A stretch of 64,000 nt of DNA, taken from assembly GCF_905171765.1 (NCBI RefSeq), contig NC_053390.1, positions 505,458,301 to 505,522,300 on the forward strand, given 5' to 3'. The translations under genes and the position numbers were made by a program. Origin of the DNA: Bufo bufo. Lineage: Eukaryota; Chordata; Amphibia; Anura; Bufonidae. The notes under the pieces are model-generated. The model saw only the letters and a list, made by a program, of their open reading frames with translations, was not told where the DNA came from and searched no databases. Shown here piece by piece: positions 22,513 through 32,198 of this stretch. Every line of letters starts with the position of its first letter. Positions within the stretch are counted from its first letter, which is position 1.

Positions 22513-23655
22513 TGTCACGGCTGAGGATGGGGAAAACCCTCAGCCGTGCGATGACTGAAGATGGTGGTCGCTGCTTGGCCAGGACGACAGAATTAGGGAG
22601 CAGGTCACCTCCTATTACGTCCCTAGTTCTGACCCTGACTCCTAGCTGTATGAGCCGACCTTGATGGTAGGAGGGCTCATACTCAGGAACCTTGGGGTCC
22701 CTACTAACCCTCAGGGTGGCCCTGAACTAGGAGCAGGGTAAGACGACCTGTTCCTCCTAGATGCGGACGAACAGGAGTTTCACAGGCCAAGTTGCAAGGA
22801 AGGGGAAACAAATACAACATATGAATATGGCAGGTGAACTAAAGCAGTTCCAAACCTACCTGCCACAGCCACGCTGACTGGAACCCGTGCATAACTACTG
22901 CTGTCCACAAACATATGAAGGACACAGAACACAAGACATATCACACAGGTAACCAGGACATTCATAGTTGCAATAAACCGAAAGACCATAAAGACATCTT
23001 CAAACATCAGACATAAAGTTTATGACGACAAGGGTGGCCCTCATTGGCAGATGGTATAAACCAGGAGGATGACATCAGCTAACCATGGCTGAAGTACCCC
23101 TCAGAGTCTGGCATCCAGCAGGAGCTAAATAGCCCCAAGTGGCCACACCCACACACACACCCAGTGTTCACACACTAAGAAGGGAGTTAACCCTTCCTAC
23201 ACCAGGCAAGGGAAAAGCCACATAAAGGGGAAGTGTACAATAAACAATTACACTGCAGCAGTTACCGCAGGCAACGACATGCGTGGCAACCATGTCCTGG
23301 GAGTCAGCCAGAAGACCGAGACACTGCCACATGTACACAATACCACACGTTGCCACGGGCAGCCACAAGTGAAGGGAAGTGTCACAGTGCACACATACAT
23401 AAACATCGTGCACACCAGACATAGAAAGTGCAGACATACACACACACACCAAACTAGGTGTAACCGCATGCACTTGACAGCAAGCTGTCTAGCAACAGCT
23501 CAGGCTGCTATACTGCCAAGTACAAACATGTTGCCAGCGGCAACCACATGTGAGGCAACATACCAGCAGCCGTCACCATGTGGTTGACAATGAAACCAAA
23601 CCGCAGGCAACTGCATGCGGATCCAGAAGTCACGACCATAACCATGGTCGTGACA
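22513..23655. mobile_element. Solo LTR (1,143 bp) with TSD GTGAT, inside PLE 1 RT
   Basis: Starts TGTCACGGCTGAGGATGG and ends CATGGTCGTGACA, with GTGAT on both sides (22508-22512 and 23656-23660). TG...CA ends and a 5-bp duplication identify it as a solo LTR left by LTR-LTR recombination. It is unlike the LTRs of gypsy A and B. It contains a short CA tract at 23146-23160. No coding content; orientation cannot be fixed with confidence. Confidence 0.88.
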
Positions 23656-23660
23656 GTGAT

Positions 23661-24420
23661 ATAACAGAAAAAAGGACTACAGGCCTTAGAAGAGCATCTT
23701 GGAAGGAGGGATCAATTGGAGGCCCAACAGATAGATTTCCTTTTGGAGGCTGTGAATTACATACTGTCCCACAATTATTTTTCGTTTCAGGACCAATTTT
23801 ATTTACAGTTGACCGGTACCGCCATGGGCACCAGATTCGCCCCCAGCTATGCCAATCTATTTTTGGTCCATTGGGAAGATGATGTCATCCGGCCGAGGCT
23901 GGGGACGAGTCTGGTGCTCTGGTGCCGGTATATCGATGATATTCTATTTATATGGCAAGACGGTGGAGAATCTCTGGATCGTTTCCTGGCTGAGATTAAC
24001 AAAAATGATAGGAATTTTGAATTTATACCTACAGTAGATCATACTGAGGCTATTTTTTGGGATCTCAGTATCAAAATAGAGGCTTCGAAAATTATCTGCA
24101 GTATCTATATTAAGTCAGTAGCTAGGAACAGTTATATACGCTATTCCAGCTGTCACTTGCCTAGATGGCTCACCAATATACCGGTGAGACAATTTAGACG
24201 GCTCAAACGAAACTGTTCGGTTAACGAGCAGTTTGAGGATGAGGCTCGCAAGTTAAGCCAATTATTTGAAGATCGAGAATACCCAACGAAAATTATTAGC
24301 GATGCATTGGGGAAGGTCCGATACATGAATAGAGATGATTTCTTTCGGCCAGGTAATCAGGTCCAGCAAGATGATACATTACGATTAATATTGCCATTTC
24401 ATTCCCAACACAGACAGAGT
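23661..24420 (+). pseudogene. PLE 1 reverse transcriptase, C-terminal half
   Basis: The RT resumes after the solo LTR: FLLEAVNYILSHNYFSFQDQ, TGTAMGTRFAPSYANLFLVH, and the catalytic box CRYIDDILFIW at about 23925-23955, with both Asp present. FIPTVDHTEAIFWDLSIKIE, SYIRYSSCHLPRWLTNIPVR and the thumb region follow. The RT frame ends around 24420. The linker that usually separates RT from GIY-YIG (compare PLE 2) is almost absent, so an internal deletion with a frame change lies at about 24410-24440. Confidence 0.88.
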
Positions 24421-24475
24421 CAACACAAAATAGCTTTACAATCAACATCAAAGAAACCCTTACCTGTGAGTCTAA

Positions 24476-24766
24476 GGCTCCATTCACACGTCCGTGGTGT
24501 GTTGCGGACCCGCAACACACCCGCCCGGCACCCCTATAGAAATGCCTATTCTTGTCCGCAAGCTGCGGACAAGAATAGGACATGTTCTATCTTTTGCGGA
24601 GCTGCGGATCTGAAGATCGGGGCCGCGCTCCGCAAATGCGGATGCTGACAGCACACTGTGTGCTGTCCGCATCCATTCCGTCCCCATAGAAAATGAATGG
24701 GTCCGCACCCGTTCCGCAAAATTGCGGAACGGATGCGGACCCATTTGCGGACGTGTGAATGGAGCC
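24476..24766. mobile_element. Harbinger-type MITE, 291 bp, TSD TAA
   Basis: Perfect inverted ends GGCTCCATTCACACGTCCG and its complement, flanked by TAA at 24473-24475 and 24767-24769. Removing the MITE and one TAA gives TCTAAAGATG, continuous with the GIY-YIG frame (E-S-K-D-V-I-Y). TAA duplications are typical of PIF/Harbinger elements. Confidence 0.85.
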
Positions 24767-25253
24767 TAAAGATGTAATCTACCTTCTAGAGTGTAGCTGT
24801 CATAAACAACATATAGGTCGCACCAAAAGAACTTTAAAAAAGAGAGTTATGGAACACATTTCTAATATCCGTAAAGGATATGAGCTCCATTCTCTCTCTA
24901 AACATTTTAAAGACATTCATAAATATGACCCATCCACTCTGACATATGTAGCCATCGAGAGGGTTAGGAGGTCTTGGAGAGGAGGCAATCATATTATGAA
25001 TATGTCAAGACAGGAATCACACAGAATATTTGAATTTGATTCTCTTATACCCAAGGGACACAATGCAGAGATGGAGTTGTTTGGATTCCTCTGCTGGGTG
25101 GGTTGTCTGGTGGTGATGAGGAGTCCAAGTCAGGCTGTTTTCCAGCACTTCGACCCCACCTCCCTACTGGCCCGCCTCCCCCTCTCTTCTCTGTATCACG
25201 AGCCAGGTTCCCAATTTTTATTAAATTTTTATTCAGTTTCTATCCTATATTGA
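24767..25253 (+). pseudogene. PLE 1 GIY-YIG endonuclease domain
   Basis: KDVIYLLECSCHKQHIGRT with KRTLKKRVMEHISNIRKGY is the PLE-type GIY-YIG nuclease, with the conserved Arg of the second helix. SLSKHFKDIHKYDPSTLTY and FEFDSLIPKGHNAEMELF form the usual C-terminal tail at about 24895-25085. The nuclease nicks the target to prime reverse transcription. The first Tyr/Gly of the second half-motif reads HIG rather than the usual YVG, a possible inactivating change. The frame stays open to 25253, but sequence beyond about 25100 is unlikely to be native protein. Confidence 0.85.
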
Positions 25254-26372
25254 ACGTTGAGTCCATGTTTGATTTCATCATATCTATATATTCTTAGGGA
25301 CTATATTCATAAGCATTTTAAGTGTACTATTATGTACATTATTTTACATGTATTTTAATCATGGTTATATGTAGGGGCATATTGGCCTTATTATCATGGG
25401 GATTTCAATGACTATATGGAATATGTACTACTGACATAACAGTAACCCACATATGGGGGTAACCACTCCATGCCAGAGTTTAGGAAATACTTCCATCCCA
25501 TCATCCTTTTCTGACCAAGTACGGTATAAATATGTCGAATTTGCCACTTGCCGACACTGCCACTGAGGAAGGGGAGGTACCCTGAAACGCGTTTGGTCCT
25601 GGTGTCTCAGCAGGCACCCATACCATAAGCGGTGACACATGGATTTTATTTCATTGGATTCTACTTCATAAAAGACGTCTATAAAAGTCCGGACTAAAGT
25701 TCACAAGTGGAACGCATAGCGTATACTTGGAACCCACAGCTGATCATCTCCGACGGAGCTTACGTCGATCACGTGGATACCATCCAGTCACGTGAGACGC
25801 CGCCAGGTCACGTGGGACGCCGCGCTACGACCGCGAGACCACACGGGACGCCGTAGTAGGTCCGGGCGGTAGGAGAAGAAAGCAGCTGACATCCTAGAGC
25901 GGGGTGGTAACGTACCAAACCAATCTTTATGTCATCAATCTTTATTCCAGTCTATTGTTTGTCTTGGAACATACTAAACTATAAGAGACGGACATACTCC
26001 AATACAGAGAGACTGTCTGTTAACGGGACCATCTCCCATACAGTTTGTTTCTACTGGGACATTAACGAGGTCCATTATCCTCTTTATTCCACAATGTTCC
26101 TCTAGTATCACTGACATCTGCCACATTAACATCTGATGTGATTCCATTATATAAGGCCTATTGTCACGAGAATTGCTATCCTTTGGCTCATACCAGAGCA
26201 CTGGAGTATAGTCCTCCTCCATAACCTTTCACCATCTATTTAGTTGTAAGTTTTTATTTGATGTGATTTTATTTGATGTGACTTTATTCTGCGTGTTTTT
26301 ACTTGATGCGATTTTATGCATATGAGGCGTCCTTTTGGTGATTAATAAATACCATTGTATCTGCTGCCCCTC
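25193..26372 (+). repeat. PLE 1 right terminal arm
   Basis: Inverted partner of 14865-15763 plus 21064-21350, about 1.18 kb. It includes the uninterrupted target of gypsy A and a hammerhead core. The last 100 bp (26373-26473) are not mirrored on the left side. Confidence 0.9.
25563..25593 (+). ncRNA. Hammerhead ribozyme core, PLE 1 right arm
   Basis: CTGAGGA (25563-25569), stem II AGGG...CCCT (25570-25583), GAAA (25584-25587) and CGCGTT (25588-25593). Position 7 of CUGANGA is variable in hammerheads, so G is allowed. Helix I can form from CCA with TGG next to the core and GACAC with GTGTC further out (25553-25557 and 25600-25604). Helix III is only C-G with palindromic CGCG, the minimal PLE form. 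Cleavage is predicted after GUU. Confidence 0.7.
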
Positions 26373-26473
26373 CTTAATAGGAATTTGCCATTTTTTGGAG
26401 GTGGGTGTACCCAGAGGAGTGCACCTAATTCATAGGGGGTTCTTGGGTGAGCCGCTTATCAGTTACTCTAGTC

Positions 26474-26600
26474 TTAAATAAGCATGTACCTCTGCCCAGA
26501 ACTCAGATAAAACTGGACATTCCCAAATTATATGATACAAAGTACCTCTCACACTATGGCACCTAGTGCTCTCATCAGAGGAAAGTCTGCACATGTGTTT
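26474..26600 (-). pseudogene. L1 ORF2 C-terminal fragment (copy A)
   Basis: Minus-strand peptide TLYHIIWECPVLSEFWAEVH at 26470-26545 matches the L1 ORF2 tail (compare HMIWRCSPIAIFWGEV at 59615 in this window). It is the sequence PLE 1 inserted into. A second copy is at 26899-27017. Confidence 0.7.
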
Positions 26601-26605
26601 TAAGT

Positions 26606-26836
26606 GCATAGTGGGCCGCACTGGTGCCTTGCAGTGCTGGGGTCCTAGGTTCGAATCTGACCATGGGGATGTATGTTTTCCCTGTGTTTGCATGGGTTTC
26701 CTCCCACACTCCAAAGACATACTGATAGGGACCTTAGATTGTGAGCCCCACTGGGGACAGTTGGATGCTAATGTCTGAAAAGCGCTGCAGAATATGTCAG
26801 CGCTATATAAGTGCATAAAATAAATAAATAAATAGC
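26606..26836 (+). mobile_element. tRNA-derived SINE
   Basis: GTGGGCCGCACTGGTGCC is a degenerate head with the B-box-like GGTTCGAATCT at 26648. The conserved body follows (GGGTTTCCTCCCACACTCCA, TAGATTGTGAGCCCC, GCGCTGCAGAATATGTCAGC) and a (AAAT)n tail ends near 26836. A box A is not clear. It lies between two copies of a duplicated L1/PLE segment. Confidence 0.75.
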
Positions 26837-26846
26837 AGTCAAATAG

Positions 26847-26902
26847 GATTGCTATCCTTTGGCTCATACCAGAGCACTAGAGTCCTCCTCTATAACCTAG
26901 TC
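26847..26902 (+). repeat. 56-bp PLE 1 arm fragment
   Basis: ATTGCTATCCTTTGGCTCAT through CCTCTATAACCT repeats 26172-26226 of the PLE 1 right arm with a short deletion (ACTAGAG-TCC for ACTGGAGTATAGTCC). It runs straight into L1 copy B. Confidence 0.85.
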
Positions 26903-27017
26903 TTAAATAAGCATGTACCTCTGCCCAGAACTCAGATAAAACTGGACATTCCCAAATTATATGATAAAAAGTACCTCTCACACTATGGCACCTAGTGCAC
27001 TCATCAGAGGAAAGTGC
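26897..27017 (-). repeat. L1 ORF2 fragment (copy B), duplicate of 26470-26590
   Basis: AGTCTTAAATAAGCATGTAC to CTCATCAGAGGAAAGT is almost identical to 26470-26590. Together with the PLE piece before it, this shows a local duplication with an internal deletion. Confidence 0.85.
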
Positions 27018-27019
27018 AA

Positions 27020-27180
27020 TAGAGCCATTTAGCTTGGATCAATTGATCAGCTGCAGTGTTCTGTCAGTTGTCCTTGTAGGATGCTGGATCATTATAACAT
27101 GCAGAGTGTTCTACCCATTAACCCTGGATGATGATGGCCCATTGTGACATGCACAGTGTTCTATCAGTTGCCTTTGTAGT
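27020..27180. repeat. Diverged edge of the 50-bp satellite (alternating A/B units)
   Basis: Units of the type CCTGGATGATGATGGCCCAT alternate with a second type containing GTCAGTTGTCCTTGTAGGAT. The array then continues after an insertion at 27181-27990. Confidence 0.75.
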
Positions 27181-27990
27181 TAGGGTTGTTTCGGGTATCG
27201 AACTTTCGATACCCAATCGATGCTTTTAGCCCAGTATCAATACGATACCGGGATTTGTCTTTTATTGATACTAGGCTGTGCTGCACAGCCTAGTATCAGA
27301 GAATATCGATCGCGCTGCTCTCAGCAGCACAGAGAAGAAGACTCTCCCTCCCCCCTGTGCTACTGCCGCTGCCTCCACTGAGAGCTCAGGAGGCGGAGGA
27401 GGGGAGGGGCTGTGGCCACTGCGCCACCAATGATATTTAACATTTAATATACAAATGCAGCCGGCGGCAGAAACACATTGCTGGCACCCTGCCTCTGACA
27501 GGGCACTGCGATCAGCGGCAGTTAACCCCTCAGGTGCCGCACCTGAGGGGTTAATTGCTGCAGATCACAGCACCCTGTCAGAGGCAGGGTGCCGGCAATG
27601 TGTTTCTGCCGCCGGCTGCATTTGTATATTAAATGTTAATTAACATTGGTGGCGCAGTGCGCTCCCCCCCGTCCCCAGTATTAAAAACATTGGTGAAGCA
27701 GTGCACCCCTCCTCCACAGTATTAAAAACATTGTTGGCGTAGTACGACCTCCCTCCCTCCCCAGTAATAAAATCATTGGTGGCAGGGCCACAGAGTCCAA
27801 TCACCTACTCTCATTGGTGGCAGTGGCAGCTTCTGATTGGAGCCCCAGCAGTGCAATTGCGGGGCTCCTATCGGTTACCATGGCAGCCCGGGCGCTACTG
27901 AAGCCCTGGATGCCATGGTAATCTCCCTGCTGCTGTGTGTACTATGCATAGGGCAGCAGGAAGAGTGTAAGATCCTATTCACCCTAATAT
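27181..27990. mobile_element. Unclassified DNA transposon-like insertion in the satellite
   Basis: Begins TTAGGGTTGTTTCGGGTATC and ends near TATTCACCCTAATATAG, so the outermost bases (TTAGGGT) are inverted. The left 130 bp contain several palindromes based on TATCGAT and GATACC. The centre is a large palindrome (27416-27661). No protein is seen and no clear target duplication, so the class is open. Confidence 0.4.
27416..27661. repeat. Palindrome with arms of about 115-120 bp
   Basis: GCCGGCGGCAGAAACACATT at about 27460 pairs with its complement at about 27595-27615; arms extend from CACTGCGCCACCAATG to CATTGGTGGCGCAGTG. The centre is GGTGCCGCACC near 27540. It would form a strong cruciform or hairpin. 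Confidence 0.9.
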
Positions 27991-30900
27991 AGATCTATCA
28001 CCATGTTTTATCCATTATCCCTGGATGATGATGGCCTATTGTGACACATGCAGTGTTCTGTCAGTTGCCATTGTAGGATGCTGGATCACTTTGATATGTG
28101 CAATGTTCCATCCATTATCCATGGATGATACTGGCCCACTGTGACACGCATAGTGTCCTATCCATTGTCTATGATGTATTCCTCCCAACTGTTACACAGA
28201 GTTTCATCCCTTATCCCTGGATGATGCTGACTCATTGTGACCTGCACAGTGTTTCATCCATTATTCCTGGATGATGATGGTCCATTATGACCTGCACAGT
28301 GTTCTATCCATTATTCCTGGATGATGATGGTCCATTATGACCTGCACAGTGTTCTATCCATTATTCCTGGATGATGAGTGTCCATTATGACATGCACAGT
28401 GTTCTATCCATTATTCCTGGATGATGATGGCCCATTATGACATGCACAGTGTTCTATCCATTATTCCTGGATGATGATGGTCCATTATGACATGCACAGT
28501 GTTCTATCCATTATTCCTGGATGATGATGGCCCATTATGACATGCACTGTGTTCTATCCATTATTCCTGGATGATGATGGTCCATTATGACATGCACAGT
28601 GTTCTATCTAGTATCCCTGGATGATGATGGTCCATTATGACATGCACAGTGTTCTATCCATTATCCCTGGATGATGATGGTCCATTATGACATGCACAGT
28701 GTTCTATCCATTATCCCTGGACGATGATGGTCCATTATGACATGCACAGTGTTCTATCCATTATCCCTGGATGATGATAATCCATTATGACATGCACAGT
28801 GTTCTATCCATTATCCCTGGATGATGATGGTCCATTATGACCTGCACAGTGTTCTATCCATTATCCCTGGATGATGATGGTCCATTATGACATGCACAGT
28901 GTTCTATCCATTATCCCTGGATGATGATGGCCCATTATAACATGCACAGTGTTCTATCCATTATTCCTGGATGATAAGTGTCCATTATGACATGCACAGT
29001 GTTCTATCCATTATTCCTGGATGATGATGGTCCATTGTGACATGCACAGTGTTCTATCCATTATCCCTGTATGATGATGGTCCATTATGACATGCACAGT
29101 GTTCTATCCATTATCTCTGGATGATGATGGACCATTATGACATGCACAGTGTTCTATCCATTATCCCTGAATGATGATGGTCCATTATGACATGCACCAT
29201 TTTCTATCCATTATTCCTGGATGATGATGGTCCATTATGACATAAACAGTGTTCTATCCATTATCCCTGGATGATGATGGACCATTATGACATGCACCAT
29301 GTTCTATCCATTATTCCTGGATGATGATGGTCCATTATGACATGCACAGTGTTCTATCCATTATTTCTGGATGATGATGGCCCATTATGACATGCACAGT
29401 GTTCTATCCATTATTCCTGGATGATGATGGACCATTATGACATGCACAGTGTTCTATCCATTATCCCTGGATGATGATGGCCCATTATTACATGCACAGT
29501 GTTCTATCCATTATTCCTGGATGATGATGGACCATTATGACATGCAGTGTTCTATCCATTATCCCTGGATGATGATGGTCCATTATGACATGCACAGTGT
29601 TCTATCCATTATTTCTGGATGATGATGGCCCATTATGACATGCACAGTGTTCTATCCATTATCCCTGGATGATGATGGCCCATTATGACATGCACAGTGT
29701 TCTATCCATTATCCCTGGATGATGATGGTCCATTATGACATGCACCGTGTTCTATCCATTATTCCTGGATGATGCTGGATCATTATGACATGCACAGTGT
29801 TCTATCCATTATCCCTGGATGATGATGGGCCATTATGACATGCACAGTGTTCTATCCAATATCCCTGGATGATGTATCCATTATCTCTGGATGATGATGG
29901 TCCATTATGACATGCACAGTATTCTATCCATTATTCCTGGATGATGATGGTCCATTATGACATGCACAGTGTTCTATCCATTATTCCTGGATGATGATGG
30001 TCCATTATGACATGCACCGTGTTCTATCCAATATCCCTGGATGATGTATCCATTATATCTGGATGATGATGGTCCATTATGACATGCACCGTGTTCTATC
30101 CATTATTCCTGGATGATGATGGTCCATTATGACATGCACAGTGTTCTATCCATTATTCCTGGATGATGATGGTCCATTATGACATGCACAGTGTTCTATC
30201 CAATATCCCTGGATGATGTATCCATTATCTCTGGATGATGATGGTCCATTATGACATGCACAGTGTTCTATCCATTATTCCTGGATGATGATGGTCCATT
30301 ATGACATGCACAGGGTTCTATCCATTATCCCTGGATGATGATGGTCCATTATGACATGCACAGTGTTCTATCCATTATAACTGGATGATGATGGTCCATT
30401 ATGACTTGCACAGTGTTCTATCCATTATTCCTGGATGATAATGGCCCATTATGACATGCACAGTGTTCTATCCATTATTCCTGGATGATGATGGTCCATT
30501 ATGACATGCACAGTGTTCTATCCATTATTCCTGGATGATGCTGGATCATTATGACATGCACAGTGTTCTATCCATTATTCCTGGATGATGATGGTCCATT
30601 ATGACATGCACAGTGTTCTATCCATTATCCCTGGATGATGATGGTCCATTATGACATGCACAGGGTTCTATCCATTATCCCTGGATGATAATGGCCCATT
30701 ATGACATGCACAGTGTTCTATCCATTATATCTGGATGATGATGGTCCATTATGACATGCACCGTGTTCTATCCATTATTCCTGGATGATGATGGTCCATT
30801 ATGACATGCACAGTGTTCTATCCATTATTCCTGGATGATGAAGGTCCAATATGACTTGCACAGTGTTCTATCCATTATAACTGGATGATGATGGTCCATT

Positions 30901-31545
30901 ATGACATGCACAGCGTTCTATCCATTATTCCTGGATGATAATGGCCCATTATGACATGCACAGTGTTCTATCCATTATTCCTGGATGATGATGGCCCATT
31001 ATGACATGCACAGTGTTCTATCCATTATTCCTGGATGATGATGGCCCATTATGACATGCACCATGTTCTATCCATTATTCCTGGATGATGATGGTCCATT
31101 ATGACATGCACAGTGTTCTATCCATTATCCCTGGATGATGATGGTCCATTATGACATGCACAGTGTTCTATCCATTATTCCTGGATGATGATGGTCCATT
31201 ATGACCTGCACAGTGTTCTATCCATTATTCCTGGATGATGATGGTCCATTATGACCTGCACAGTGTTCTATCCATTATTCCTGGATGATGATGGTCCATT
31301 ATGACATGCACCATGTTCTATCCATTATCCCTGGATGATGCTGGATCATTATGACATGCACAGTGTTCCATCCATTATCCCTGGATGATGATGGTCCATT
31401 ATGACATGCACAGTGTTCCATCCATTATCCCTGGATGATGATGGTCCATTATGACATGCACAGTGTTTTATCCATTATTCCTGGATGATGATGGTCCATT
31501 GTGACATGCACAGTGTTCTATCCATTATCCCTGTATGATGATGGC
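27991..31545. repeat. 50-bp satellite, main block
   Basis: Monomer: ATGATGGTCCATTATGACAT then GCACAGTGTTCTATCCATTA and TTCCTGGATG (50 bases). From about 28230 the units are regular and near-identical; the first 240 bp are diverged and include the second unit type. About 67 units lie here. It resumes at 38645 after gypsy B. Small open frames in it are not genes. Confidence 0.97.
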
Positions 31546-32198
31546 TGTAATGATCGGCGTCACGCAAAGGGAGGGAAATGGGAAGGCCCTGTCCAAGGGA
31601 GAGGGAAAGATGGTGACCCCTGACTCACCTTGCGGCTGGCACCTGACTGCCCTGACGTCCCTAGACGGGTTCCTCACCCGTACGTCGATCACGTGCCTAA
31701 ACCCTGGCTTTCCCTAAGATGAGCCCTATGTAGTGAACGGGGCGGTGGGATCACTAGTCCGCACCACTGACACTAAGAGTAAAACACCAAGGAGAGGACA
31801 GACAACACAGACAAAACATATAATCCCAGATGGGCGACAACAGCGGACCACCAAGGCCCAACAGGGATCCGGAGGGTAACGTTCTTGAACAACAACCAGG
31901 GAACACAGCTACACAGCTTCAGTGGGTCAGTATAGAAGTCCAGGCAGGAAGCTCTATAGCTGGCAACCAGAGAAGTGAGAGATGGGAATATAAGGAGGTT
32001 GGGAGTGCTGGACAAGAAAAAGCTGAGGAGGAGAAGCTACAGATCCCTGAGTGAGCCAGAAAGGATTGCAAGGCAAACCCAGAAAGCTACCATTAATAAA
32101 CAGCACTGTCTTTAGACATAGAGCGCGCAGCCACCCGCTGCGACTTCCTGACCCAGGGTATAACGGAGTCAGGCGTGGCTCTTGACACCCTCGTGACA
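31546..32198 (-). repeat. 3' LTR of gypsy B
   Basis: TGTAATGATCGGCG to CACCCTCGTGACA on the plus strand, preceded in the element's orientation by the purine tract GTAGAGAGGGGGGTAC (32199-32214). It has about 25 bp (ATAGAGCGCGCAGCCACCCG region, 32117-32141) that the other LTR lacks. Confidence 0.95.

Larger units (their letters stand above)
14830..26473 (+). mobile_element. Penelope-like element 1, with inverted terminal arms, invaded by three other elements
   Basis: A plus-strand PLE: leader, reverse transcriptase and GIY-YIG endonuclease lie between two long inverted arms (left 14865-15763 plus 21064-21350; right 25193-26372). Exact 14-bp flanks (14816-14829 and 26474-26487) define the insertion. 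Later insertions are a gypsy element in the left arm (15764-21058), a solo LTR in the RT (22513-23655) and a MITE (24476-24766). Without these the PLE is about 4.9 kb. PLEs retrotranspose by target priming; the RT/GIY-YIG pair is diagnostic. Each arm carries a hammerhead ribozyme core, a known trait of PLE terminal repeats. Confidence 0.88.

Noticed and set aside
22513..23655. Host gene inside the PLE
   Set aside because: Exact 5-bp TSD and TG...CA ends show a solo LTR; short frames there are unconvincing.
26606..26680. tRNA gene
   Set aside because: Only a B-box-like motif remains and the body is that of a SINE; no cloverleaf can be drawn.
28180..31540. CRISPR-like look of regularly spaced repeats
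   Set aside because: The whole 50-bp unit repeats; there are no unique spacers, and the context is vertebrate satellite.
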